Assembly: GCA_013003715.1 (NCBI GenBank)
Contig: JABDIN010000043.1
Location: 17,190 to 81,189 of the forward strand
Direction: 5' to 3'
Source: Desulfobacteraceae bacterium
Lineage (GTDB): Bacteria > Desulfobacterota > Desulfobacteria > Desulfobacterales > Desulfosarcinaceae
Length of the DNA stretch: 64,000 nt
The translations under genes and the position numbers were made by a program. The notes beneath the pieces were generated by a model. That model was given only the letters and a program-made list of their open reading frames with translations, searched no databases and was not told the origin of the DNA. Each line of letters starts with the position of its first letter. Positions within the stretch are counted from its first letter, which is position 1. Shown in pieces: positions 55,401 through 63,850 of the stretch.

Positions 55401-58400
55401 TGAGGCTGGCGGATCTGGAAACGGCATATCAAAGCAGCCTCGGCGCGTCCCTTGTCCCGCGTGCGCCGTCGCTCATGGAGCTGGAAGAATCCTATCGGTC
55501 TACCACCGGCGCGGCCGTTGAACAGGCGGCCGCACCGTCGGTACCGGACATGATGTGGATCACCCACGATCCGGGGAAACAAAAACCAATGGTGCCGGAC
55601 ACCCTTGCACCGGCTCATCAACCGGAAAACAATACCTCGTTGATGGAACGGGTGGGAAAGCCGGTGGCTGAGGGCGCCCTGGATGTTGCGGCCGCACCTT
55701 CCAGGATGCTGCTGGATCTGACCCGGGCCGGCATGACCGTTGCCGATTTGTTGACCCGCGGCCGGGTGCAGCCGTTTATGGGCGAAGCGAAACCCGGCGG
55801 CATTCGGGATAGAGCGGGTAAAGCCTGGGACGATACCCGGCGATCCTATGCGGACATGAGCAGGTTTTTAAAGATGGTGGACGAGCCCTATTCGGACACG
55901 GCCATGAGCTTTATGCTGGGCGGCGGCGCGGGCATGGGCATGCGGGCGTTCAAGGAATCCTCGAAACCGGCGGCGATAATGGCGAGACATGCCGGGATCA
56001 CCGAACCATTGACGATCACCGGTGTGAAATCCGGTCTGGTGGCAGGCGCCGGGGATAAGTTCATCATCGATCCGGCCACGCAGATCATCGAAAACAAGGT
56101 GATGGCCACGGACCTTAGCCCGCGTACCAAACAATTTATCATGATCGCCGCACCCCTGATGCTCGGTTTGATATCCGGGGCCACCATCGAGGCCAAGATG
56201 GACCGGCTGCTGAAAAATCCACTGGCGGTCGGACTGTTCGACGACCTGGCCACCCGCAATGCCTCACCCGATGAAGTGATGGAAAAGTTCAAATCGGCCG
56301 AGCTGGATGTGACGGACGAACCCCATGTCACGGAATTGAAAGACCTGCAGTCCGTTGCCGACGCCACCAAAAAACACGCCCGGCAGGTGGCGGGTATGGG
56401 GCTGGAGGATGAAGCCCAGGGGCAACTCAAAACCTCCCCTTCCCCGCCGGAAGCCATACCGGAAACACCGGCGGCGAAAAGTGCGGCCGTTTTCGCGCAG
56501 GCCCTGGCCGACGAGGACCGCCTCCGCCAATCGCCACGGGGCCGGGATCTGCTCGTCGATGCCCTGAAAAAAGAGGAAACCGACGCCCTGGAAGCATCCG
56601 TCCGGCGCGGGGCGGCGCATTTGGCCGAACACCCGGAACTCAACCGGGAGATCGGCCGGGTGGTCGCCGGTGATATTCCCGGACCGGCAAAAGCGGCGCA
56701 GGCCGTGCGTGGGGCGAAGATCGAGGAGATCGAAAACCGGCTCCGGGGCCGTAAATTGGCGGACATCGACACGAAACAGTTGGGCCGGGAGGTGATGGCC
56801 TTCGATTATGCGGGCCGTAAGGATCTGGCGGACATCCTGAGAGAAGAGATCGCGTTTCGCCGGAACCGGGCGAAAGCTGAACGGCCGAAACCGGAAAAAG
56901 GCGAAACCCTCCGGTGGAAACTGAGCAGCATGGGCGGCGTCGATTTTCTGAACTTTAAGGGAGAGCTTGAGGATATTCCACCCATGGTACGGCGATCCAT
57001 AGCCCGGCGCGGCGGTATGCCCATCGACCTGGCCGAGGCGGAATTGAAAAAAGAAGGATGGCTGGACCCGGGAGAGGACCTGCTGGAGCTGTTGAAATAC
57101 AATCCGGACGCCCTGCGCCGGCGGAACCTGTTTACCGACATATCGGACCGCAAGGCCCATCTCACCGACCGGGAACAACGCCTTAAGGCCGAAATGGACC
57201 ATGAACCGGAAATGCCCGAAGGGTTCGAGGACCTGCCCGGGCATTTACAGGCGAAGGTGGCCCGCGGCGAGATGGAAATGAAAGCGGCGCAAAGCTTTCC
57301 AGAGGATACAAAGCGAGCCGTGGGCCAAAACATACCGTTTGCTGTTGCCGGAGGCGCGGCCGGTGTCGAACGGGATGAACAGGGCAATATCAGCTTCGAT
57401 CCGAAAAAGGCCCTCCTTGGGACAATGGCCGGTGCGGCCGGTGCATACGGTGTGCAGAGAATGGGAAGGCGGTGGTCTCGAAAAGGTACAAACGAGAGCG
57501 GATTTGCGGATAAAGAAATTTCCGATCTTTACGATTATTCAATAACTGATAAATCCAATAAACCCAAAGAGGTGGTATATCGGCAGGTCACCGACGATCA
57601 GGCCATCAAAATAAAAAATGAAACAGGATTGGAGGTATCCGGTTACAGCCATGCCATTGGTAATTATGCGATCAAGCACATTATGAAACGGCATGGCGAT
57701 CCCGTGAAAGAAACCCCTCGCGGCCAAATCGCCATAACCAGGGAGGATATCAGGCAGATACCCGATATTACGGAAAACCCGGATAAAATCGAATTGTTGA
57801 CGACCAAACTGAATAAGCCGGGAATCGGATATACCAAAAGATATAATGGAACGGTCTTTTATCTTGAGGAAGTCAGGACAGGGAAAAAGAAACTATCTGC
57901 GGTAACCATGAGAAAAATGAAAGCCACGACGCCGGATGCATCTCCCCGTTCTGAACTCGACGGCGAGCCCCCCGCTGGAACGTCCGAAACGTTTCGTGGC
58001 CAAGGTAAGAAAAAAATATCAACGAAAACAGATGATGTCAAATCCAAAAATACAGACGTCGATCCTTCAAACAAATTACAGATCCACCCCTCCACCATCA
58101 CCGGCCCCATCGGCGCCATTGCCGCTGGCGTGGATTGGGAGGAATACAATAAAACCGGCGAAATTAAATTCGATGCGAAACGGGCGCTGATCGGCGCATT
58201 TGCAGCCGGTGCGGGTACGGCGGCGGCGAAACGGCTGGGACCGTGGATCACGACCAAATGGCCGGAATATTCCAAACAGCGGATCATCGAACCCATGCGG
58301 CGAATGGCCAACGGATTGGTGGTCAATGAGGAATTGCGTCACGGCCTGGGGCTGAACCGGTCGGAGGCGTTCAAGGATGTACTGCGGGACCATTACCGGG

Positions 58401-60763
58401 ATGTGGAACGGGCATGGAACGCGGCCGCCGAGTTCGGCCGGGATCTGCAAAAGATTGCACCCACGGCCCTGGAGCAAAAGCGGCTCATGCAGGTGATGCG
58501 CGGCGGCATTACGGCCAGCGAACCCATGCGCGTGAAAGCGGACCAGGCGCGGGAGATTTACGCCCGGTTGAGAAAGCAGCTCGAAGAATACGACCTGCTC
58601 CACTACAGCCGCTTCGACAAGATCACCCGCAAAGAACGGGCAAAGCTGCGGGATGTCATTGCGCGGGACAAGGACCAAAACCGGATCACCGAAGAGGATT
58701 TCAACAAAAAGTACGATATCGAGCCGGACGGTGTGGACTGGAAATACCGGCGCGGCGCGGACGGACCGGACATGCCCGAGCATTCCGTGGAAAAGATACC
58801 GGTGGCGGCGTACGACGGCACACCCAAATCCAGCGCGGAATGGGCGCGGCAAAAGCTTCACGACCATTACCACTATGCCACGGCCGAGGAATATGCGCCG
58901 ATCTACTACAACAAGCATGAGGGATTGAGCCCGAAACAGCAGGACGTATTGCGCGACGAGATCGACCGGCTGAAGGTGAAGTCCAGGCGCGGCAACCCGG
59001 AAGGCAAACCCGAGCTCGAGCACATGATCGCCGAGCTGGAAAAGATGCTGGGCGGCGGCTGGAAAGCCCGGCGCGAGCTGCGATCCACCCGGAACCAGCT
59101 CAACAAGCGGTATTCCCACCGGCGGCAGGAAATCCCCTTTGAAATTCAAAAACTATTGGGCGTGATGGAGGAAGCCGCATTCCCAGTGGCCAAGATGATG
59201 GGGGTGCAAAAGTCCGATGTACTCAAAGGGCGGCTATTCAAAGAGATCTCGGAAAATCCGGAATGGGCCATCGCCACCCGTCTCAAGGATCCGCGCACCG
59301 GTGAAACCGTTCGGGTATACGGCGGTGATCCGCCGGCCAATTATGTGAAGGTGGATGACGACCGGTTCGGCGCATTGGACGGCATGCACGTACGCCGGGA
59401 TATCTGGGAGGATCTGCGCGAGGTGGAGGAATGGCGCGGGGCGTTCGTCCGCAACTACGACAAGCTGATGGGCGCCTGGAAGTTCGGCAAGGTGGTGCTC
59501 AACCCGGCCACCCACGCCAGAAACACCATGAGCAACGTCATGCTGGCCTATATGGGAGATGTGAACCCTGCGGATGTAAAGACCTATTCCCGCGCGGCCA
59601 AGGCTCTGAAAACCGGTCCTGAGGACAAATTCTTCAAAGAGGCCGAGGAATGGGGGCTGTTCAACGACACCTTTGTCTCTTCCGAGATCACCAAACTGCG
59701 GGACGAACTGGATGTTCTGCGGGACGGCAGCCGCATGAAAAACTGGATCAGACGGGCGGTGTCCCTGCCCGCCGAAGTGTACCAGGGCAATGAAAAGTTT
59801 TTCAAGCTGGCCGTGTTCATCAAGGCGCGGAATGCCGGTAAATCCGTGGATGATGCCGCGAGAAAAGCCGAAAAATACCTGTTCAACTACGCCGATATAC
59901 CGCCTTGGGTAAAGCACATGAAACGGTGGGTAAGTCCGTTTTTCACCTTCACCTACAAGGCCATGCCGCTGTTCGCGGAAATGGCCATCCGAAAGCCGTG
60001 GAAGGTCGCGGCCATCGCCGGGGCCATGTACGGGCTCGAGCAATACGCCATCGGTAAAACAGGCATGGACAAGGAAGAGGCCGAAAATCAGCGGCGGCTG
60101 CTTCCGGAATGGCAGCAACGCAAAACCCTGGGCATCGGGCCGTACAATCATGTGATGATGCCATGGCGGGACAAATGGGGAAACAACCTGTACCTGGATA
60201 TGTCCTACATTCTGCCATACGGCAATGTCGGTGAAAAATGGGGTCAAAGCGCCCTGCCCTTGTCGGATCTCTTGCCGTCGAATCCCCTGTTCGGTGTTGC
60301 GGCCGCAATGATGACCAACAAGGACAGCTTCACCGGGCGTCCGATTTATAGCGAGATCATGGACGGCGCCGGGCGGATCGCGGCCAAGTACCTGGATTAT
60401 GCATGGAAGGAAGCGGTCCCCAGCCTCGCCCCCGGCGGGCACGGGTTCAACAAGCTGAAAACCGGCATCCGGAACACCTTCATGGGCAAGGACGTCCGGG
60501 ACTGGGCGGACCGGCCCATCGAGTTCTCCACAGCCGTACTGTCGTCCATCCTGGGGATCAAACTCAGCCCGGCCAACGAACGCAAGCTTTCCGAATTCGA
60601 ATTGATCACACGCCGGCGCATCGCAAACGAGGTGGATAAGGAGATTTATCGCCTCCAGGGCAAGGCCCGGCGAAACGAAATATCCAAAAAAGAGATGAAA
60701 AAACAGGTCGATGAAATGGCGAAGCTGAAAAGACAATTGCTTGAAAACCGTCCGGAACCATAA
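55400..60763 (+). CDS. Giant phage polyvalent/ejection protein with embedded nuclease-like module
   Basis: 1787 residues. The N-terminal ~640 are helical with hydrophobic Gly/Ala segments. Residues ~700-845 (YSHAIGNYAIKHIMKRHGDP, TKRYNGTVFYLEE, KKLSAVTMRKMKA) match the pattern of phage Barnase-EndoU-ColicinE5/D-RelE-like (PBECR) nucleases, with a His pair and a basic end. Two similar segments flank it: VERDEQGNISFDPKKALLG (~655) and EEYNKTGEIKFDAKRALIG (~912). The C-terminal ~450 residues (VVLNPATHARNTMSNVMLAY, YQGNEKFFKLAVFIKARNAG, PFFTFTYKAMPLFAEM) match the LPD38 domain of polyvalent proteins. Such proteins enter the host with the DNA. The module is AT-rich against GC-rich flanks (hand count 38-42% vs 65-68%), so it looks inserted. 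Confidence 0.82.
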   Translation: MRLADLETAYQSSLGASLVPRAPSLMELEESYRSTTGAAVEQAAAPSVPDMMWITHDPGKQKPMVPDTLAPAHQPENNTSLMERVGKPVAEGALDVAAAPSRMLLDLTRAGMTVADLLTRGRVQPFMGEAKPGGIRDRAGKAWDDTRRSYADMSRFLKMVDEPYSDTAMSFMLGGGAGMGMRAFKESSKPAAIMARHAGITEPLTITGVKSGLVAGAGDKFIIDPATQIIENKVMATDLSPRTKQFIMIAAPLMLGLISGATIEAKMDRLLKNPLAVGLFDDLATRNASPDEVMEKFKSAELDVTDEPHVTELKDLQSVADATKKHARQVAGMGLEDEAQGQLKTSPSPPEAIPETPAAKSAAVFAQALADEDRLRQSPRGRDLLVDALKKEETDALEASVRRGAAHLAEHPELNREIGRVVAGDIPGPAKAAQAVRGAKIEEIENRLRGRKLADIDTKQLGREVMAFDYAGRKDLADILREEIAFRRNRAKAERPKPEKGETLRWKLSSMGGVDFLNFKGELEDIPPMVRRSIARRGGMPIDLAEAELKKEGWLDPGEDLLELLKYNPDALRRRNLFTDISDRKAHLTDREQRLKAEMDHEPEMPEGFEDLPGHLQAKVARGEMEMKAAQSFPEDTKRAVGQNIPFAVAGGAAGVERDEQGNISFDPKKALLGTMAGAAGAYGVQRMGRRWSRKGTNESGFADKEISDLYDYSITDKSNKPKEVVYRQVTDDQAIKIKNETGLEVSGYSHAIGNYAIKHIMKRHGDPVKETPRGQIAITREDIRQIPDITENPDKIELLTTKLNKPGIGYTKRYNGTVFYLEEVRTGKKKLSAVTMRKMKATTPDASPRSELDGEPPAGTSETFRGQGKKKISTKTDDVKSKNTDVDPSNKLQIHPSTITGPIGAIAAGVDWEEYNKTGEIKFDAKRALIGAFAAGAGTAAAKRLGPWITTKWPEYSKQRIIEPMRRMANGLVVNEELRHGLGLNRSEAFKDVLRDHYRDVERAWNAAAEFGRDLQKIAPTALEQKRLMQVMRGGITASEPMRVKADQAREIYARLRKQLEEYDLLHYSRFDKITRKERAKLRDVIARDKDQNRITEEDFNKKYDIEPDGVDWKYRRGADGPDMPEHSVEKIPVAAYDGTPKSSAEWARQKLHDHYHYATAEEYAPIYYNKHEGLSPKQQDVLRDEIDRLKVKSRRGNPEGKPELEHMIAELEKMLGGGWKARRELRSTRNQLNKRYSHRRQEIPFEIQKLLGVMEEAAFPVAKMMGVQKSDVLKGRLFKEISENPEWAIATRLKDPRTGETVRVYGGDPPANYVKVDDDRFGALDGMHVRRDIWEDLREVEEWRGAFVRNYDKLMGAWKFGKVVLNPATHARNTMSNVMLAYMGDVNPADVKTYSRAAKALKTGPEDKFFKEAEEWGLFNDTFVSSEITKLRDELDVLRDGSRMKNWIRRAVSLPAEVYQGNEKFFKLAVFIKARNAGKSVDDAARKAEKYLFNYADIPPWVKHMKRWVSPFFTFTYKAMPLFAEMAIRKPWKVAAIAGAMYGLEQYAIGKTGMDKEEAENQRRLLPEWQQRKTLGIGPYNHVMMPWRDKWGNNLYLDMSYILPYGNVGEKWGQSALPLSDLLPSNPLFGVAAAMMTNKDSFTGRPIYSEIMDGAGRIAAKYLDYAWKEAVPSLAPGGHGFNKLKTGIRNTFMGKDVRDWADRPIEFSTAVLSSILGIKLSPANERKLSEFELITRRRIANEVDKEIYRLQGKARRNEISKKEMKKQVDEMAKLKRQLLENRPEP

Positions 60764-60787
60764 TCGGTGTCCATGAGGAAAAATACC

Positions 60788-60970
60788 ATGACCGCCTACA
60801 ACCACAAACTATGCGAGGAGCGACATCGCCACATTGAAAAAACAGAGGATGCCATGTTTACGAGATTGAAAAAGGTGGAGAATCGGTTTCTGGCGCTCAT
60901 GACCATGCTGTCCATGAATTTGGTGGGCATCATTGGCGTCCTGGTAACGCTCATATTGAAAGGGCAATAG
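60788..60970 (+). CDS. Small membrane protein of the lysis cassette (XhlA-like)
   Basis: 60 residues from ATG 60788, behind AGGA; an upstream in-frame ATG at 60767 overlaps poorly placed sites. A coiled coil (HRHIEKTEDAMFTRLKKVEN) leads to one membrane helix (SMNLVGIIGVLVTLILKG). The layout resembles XhlA-type hemolysin/holin helpers that anchor or time the lysis enzymes. Confidence 0.72.
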   Translation: MTAYNHKLCEERHRHIEKTEDAMFTRLKKVENRFLALMTMLSMNLVGIIGVLVTLILKGQ

Positions 60971-60975
60971 GTGAA

Positions 60976-61416
60976 ATGATGGAATACGAGGATTTTATTA
61001 AACAGTTAAAGCGCCATGAAGGATTCAGGAACAAGGTATATCTGGACACCGAAGGTATCCCCACCGGTGGCTGGGGGCATGCGTTTATTGTCGGATCTAA
61101 TATTCCTGTTGAAGCGGCAGAGATGTTCTTACGGCACGATTTAAAGTCCGTCCAGGACGATTATGAATCGCTGGATCTGCCGATTGATGTCCATGATACA
61201 GTGCGGGAGTATGTGATCAAAAACATGCTCTTTAATTTAGGGATTGTTCGGCTTCGCGGGTTTAAAAAGATGCTGGCGGCTGTGCGCAGCGGAGATTACA
61301 AAAATGCGGCGCGCGAGATGCGCGATTCCAAATGGGCTCGTCAGGTCAAGGGGCGCGCAATAGAGTTATCGGAAATGATGTCGACCGGGGAATACGATGG
61401 ATATAGGGAGGAATAA
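60976..61416 (+). CDS. Phage lysozyme, T4/glycoside hydrolase family 24 type
   Basis: 146 residues. HEGFRNKVYLDTEGIPTGGW shows the catalytic trio E15, D24 and T30 with the same spacing as E11, D20 and T26 in T4 lysozyme. ENMLFNLGIVRLRGFKKML-type helices follow. It breaks the peptidoglycan of the host at lysis. No signal peptide, so a holin should release it. It starts 5 bases after the small membrane gene. Confidence 0.93.
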   Translation: MMEYEDFIKQLKRHEGFRNKVYLDTEGIPTGGWGHAFIVGSNIPVEAAEMFLRHDLKSVQDDYESLDLPIDVHDTVREYVIKNMLFNLGIVRLRGFKKMLAAVRSGDYKNAAREMRDSKWARQVKGRAIELSEMMSTGEYDGYREE

Positions 61417-61420
61417 CAAA

Positions 61421-62011
61421 ATGGTGCAGTTTTTACCAATCGCCATGGGGCTGGCAAAGATAGTGCCCGGTATTCTTGGATTGTTTAAAGGAAAGAATGC
61501 CGAAGACAAAGCGAACCAGGTTGTTGAAATCGCAAAGCAGATCACCGGCCAACGTGATCCACAAGCGGCTGTTGATGCCCTGACAGCGGACCCGGCATTG
61601 GCCATGCAGTTTAAAGAAAAACTGCTGGATTTTAAACTGGCAATGCGCCAGGTGGACAATGACCAGCTGGAGATCGTCAATCAGACGATCCGTGCCGAGC
61701 TGACCAGCAAGGATAAAATCAACAGCCGGTGGCGGGCAACATTCGGGTACTGTGTGAGTCTCGCCTGGTTGGTGACGTTTCTGGCCGTCGGGTTTGCCAT
61801 ATCCTGGGCGGTGGTCAAACAGCCGGAAAATGCCGGGACGATATACAACGGTATCGGTCAATTGCTGTCTTCAACTGCTGTATTGTGGACGGTGGCGTTA
61901 AGTATACTTGGGGTTGCAGTGCATAAGCGTAGTCGGGATAAGGAGACTGCGGCGGGGGTTGTGCAGCATAGTGTAATAGGGTCAGTGGTTTCAAAATTAA
62001 CTGGCCGGTGA
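61421..62011 (+). CDS. Holin of three-transmembrane type (HP1/GTA-like)
   Basis: 196 residues from ATG 61421, which has AGGGAGGAATAAC upstream; an earlier in-frame ATG lies inside the lysozyme gene. Soluble helical N-terminal half (FKEKLLDFKLAMRQVDNDQL) then membrane helices at ~110-190 (TFGYCVSLAWLVTFLAVGFAI, LLSSTAVLWTVALSILGVAV). It fits the holin_3TMs family and should open the membrane for the lysozyme. The last plus-strand phage gene; a minus-strand gene starts 6 bases beyond its stop. Confidence 0.82.
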   Translation: MVQFLPIAMGLAKIVPGILGLFKGKNAEDKANQVVEIAKQITGQRDPQAAVDALTADPALAMQFKEKLLDFKLAMRQVDNDQLEIVNQTIRAELTSKDKINSRWRATFGYCVSLAWLVTFLAVGFAISWAVVKQPENAGTIYNGIGQLLSSTAVLWTVALSILGVAVHKRSRDKETAAGVVQHSVIGSVVSKLTGR

Positions 62012-62017
62012 TTAAGA

Positions 62018-62809
62018 TCACAGAATAAAATCTCTTAAATCTTCAGGCATTTCGCACTCTTCTAAGAATTCACCGAGATGTGCTGAGTTTACAATGAATA
62101 CCGTACTTTCCTTGTTGGTTGTGATCTTTTCCAATTCATTAATATCATTTGCCGGGTTTGAGATAGTCACTTCTGCACCGACCTGCTTTCTAAACCTTAA
62201 GTATGGCACCATCGTAAACTCTGATGACTCATCGATCTCACCTGCAGTGATGTTGATTTTTTCTACATCTGTATCGCAAAGATATAACTCTGCTGTTGTA
62301 ATGATGACATTTTGATATATACGTAAATCAGAGTAGCGATTAGATAGTGTTTCAGTTTCTTGTTTTGCAAGAGCTTCCGTAGATTTTACGACAATTGCGG
62401 CTATCCGTTCCAGCATCGGACGGGCCTTTGCATCTTGACCTGGAACGACACAGTAAGAAGATTGGGGAATATTAGGTTCCATAACTATGTCAAGCCATCC
62501 AAAAAAAATAAACGAATCTTCATTGGCTTTTTTTGAGGAAACCCATACTTTGGTATACCTCCTCCTATGAACTTTTGATTTATCTCTTAAAAAAATCCAT
62601 TTAGTGTCTTTTACACGTTTACATTCAATATTCATCAGCCAAGTTTTGGATGTATCCTCAATAACAATATCAATAAAGCCATTGTCTTCATCATGAATCC
62701 AATTATGTTCTTCATAGAGCACACTCCAACCATCTGTGTTTTTAACAAGGTTTGCTAAAGCAAGTTGAAGGGGAAAGCCCGAACTATTAACATATTTTAT
62801 TAAGGACAT
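62018..62809 (-). CDS. PD-(D/E)XK-like protein of unknown function (possible defence cargo)
   Basis: 263 residues. An N-terminal helix and then FIDIVIEDTSKTWLMNIECKR, with D47 and E62-x-K64, follow the catalytic layout of PD-(D/E)XK nucleases, including an earlier Glu pair at 33-34. The C-terminal half is helical and lacks a recognised domain. GGAGATAGAAG precedes the ATG. A sample is 32% GC by hand count, far lower than the phage genes it abuts. The role, restriction or repair, is inference. Confidence 0.6.
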   Translation of the reverse strand: MSLIKYVNSSGFPLQLALANLVKNTDGWSVLYEEHNWIHDEDNGFIDIVIEDTSKTWLMNIECKRVKDTKWIFLRDKSKVHRRRYTKVWVSSKKANEDSFIFFGWLDIVMEPNIPQSSYCVVPGQDAKARPMLERIAAIVVKSTEALAKQETETLSNRYSDLRIYQNVIITTAELYLCDTDVEKINITAGEIDESSEFTMVPYLRFRKQVGAEVTISNPANDINELEKITTNKESTVFIVNSAHLGEFLEECEMPEDLRDFIL

Positions 62810-62833
62810 CTTCTATCTCCATATGATGACTTC

Positions 62834-63175
62834 TTAGGGGAAGGTCAGACCTCTCACACTGTCGACAATCTCATTCATATGTGACGCTTCAAGTGTACCC
62901 CCTCTTTTAAAAGTGCCAAATGACCAATTTGGGGCTGATAGCTTTAAGTGTTCGTATATTTTAAGAATATTGTCTAAAAGCATGTTAGTATCATCCGCCG
63001 TTAAAGCATCACCAGTCTTCCATTTTTTTGGTGGAGGCATCGCTAATCCATTTTTTACTGCCGTGTCGTGTACCGTTTGTTGGAGTATGTTCATTTGATC
63101 TGCTGTAAATTGGTCACCGGTTTTAAATTTTGGCATGTTTGTGATCGTAGACGATGTATCGCTTTTTTTGTTCAT
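62834..63175 (-). CDS. Small protein with three tail-type short repeats
   Basis: 113 residues containing three similar steps: FKTGDQFTADQMNILQQTV, WKTGDALTADDTNMLLDNI and FKRGGTLEASHMNEIVDSV. This G-D-x-L-T-A-x-x-x-N motif is common in phage tail and neck proteins. An AGGAGG site stands 7 bases before the ATG. The gene is 24 bases upstream of the PD-(D/E)XK-like gene, likely one operon. Function unknown. Confidence 0.72.
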   Translation of the reverse strand: MNKKSDTSSTITNMPKFKTGDQFTADQMNILQQTVHDTAVKNGLAMPPPKKWKTGDALTADDTNMLLDNILKIYEHLKLSAPNWSFGTFKRGGTLEASHMNEIVDSVRGLTFP

Positions 63176-63225
63176 TTTGGGCCTCCTATTGTCAATCTGT
63201 ACGAATGTTTATTTAGGCATCCTCC

Positions 63226-63286
63226 TTTGAACGTATCACTTTGGGGCGGCATGGTCCACGCCGTCCCCACCAGCGACAGGTTCGGC
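63226..63286 (-). mobile_element. Integron attC site (downstream of the cassette gene)
   Basis: On the minus strand the R'' box GCCGAAC (63280-63286) and R' box GTTCAAA (63226-63232) bracket a 61-base imperfect palindrome. The inner arms TGTCGCTGG and CCAAAGTGATA pair, then GGGG-A-CGGC with GCCG-CCCC leaves one unpaired base, as in true attC folds. It lies 19 bases after the stop of the 126-residue gene. Confidence 0.8.
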
Positions 63287-63304
63287 TCCTGCCTACATTA
63301 TCTG

Positions 63305-63685
63305 TTAACTCATCAATTGACCGCAAAAACTAGCGAATCCAACAATGTCAACCTCAGCACGTACCCACTTTTCTTTGTCTCTTGAATGACATATTAGCTG
63401 GGGCTCATCTTCCTTCGGAAAGCTCCACTCTAATCGTAAACAATGGATGACCTTGTTTGCGACATCACGGAAGGTGAGTGCTTTCTCTGAACTATCTTTC
63501 ATTACCAGACGACCGCATGTGGGCGAACCCTCCTGCCTGTGGTATTCGGATATCCTTTGTTCATCATCAAGCATTCGTAAAAATAGAGCCAGTTCGAGAC
63601 AAGCTTTCTCTGCGCGTTCCTCGGAGATTTCAAAAAAAGCCTTATTGAGATATTTCCACTCCCCCACGAATTTAGTGTCTATCAT
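63305..63685 (-). CDS. Hypothetical integron-cassette protein
   Basis: 126 residues. SEERAEKACLELALFLRMLDDE, GSPTCGRLVMKDSSEKALTF and CHSRDKEKWVRAEVDIVGFA are readable; no family was recognised. The gene fills a 567-base unit between two attC cut points and lacks a clear ribosome site, both usual for cassettes. It reads toward lower coordinates like the attC sites. The function is unknown. Confidence 0.75.
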   Translation of the reverse strand: MIDTKFVGEWKYLNKAFFEISEERAEKACLELALFLRMLDDEQRISEYHRQEGSPTCGRLVMKDSSEKALTFRDVANKVIHCLRLEWSFPKEDEPQLICHSRDKEKWVRAEVDIVGFASFCGQLMS

Positions 63686-63792
63686 TTTTTCGAGGGGTTT
63701 TCGCGAATAGGCAAAAGGTCATCACTATCGAGAGATTCTCGTGAATCAAACGCGTGAGTGGTATTGTGAACTGGCTCATACTTCCACCTCAT

Positions 63793-63850
63793 GCCGAACG
63801 TGAAGTTCACCGGCGAGCTTCAGCGAGTCCGATGGAATGCCTTGTTCAGA
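63793..63850 (-). mobile_element. Integron attC site (upstream of the cassette gene)
   Basis: A second 58-base palindrome. R'' box TCTGAAC (63844-63850), R' box GTTCGGC (63793-63799). CATCGG and CCGGTG pair inside. The R' box is exactly complementary to the R'' box GCCGAAC of the other site, which is what a free circular cassette would show. It belongs to a preceding cassette that lies to the right. Confidence 0.75.

Larger units (their letters stand above)
40285..62011 (+). mobile_element. Phage-derived element with podovirus-like organisation
   Basis: A continuous plus-strand set: replication protein, HTH protein, terminase, portal, scaffold, major capsid, adaptor, tail and ejection proteins, polyvalent protein and lysis genes. 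There is no tape measure, tail tube, sheath or baseplate gene, which fits a short-tailed virus. No integrase, repressor or polymerase is seen. The left end is a tRNA fragment; the true right end is not identified and may lie outside the window. Confidence 0.85.
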
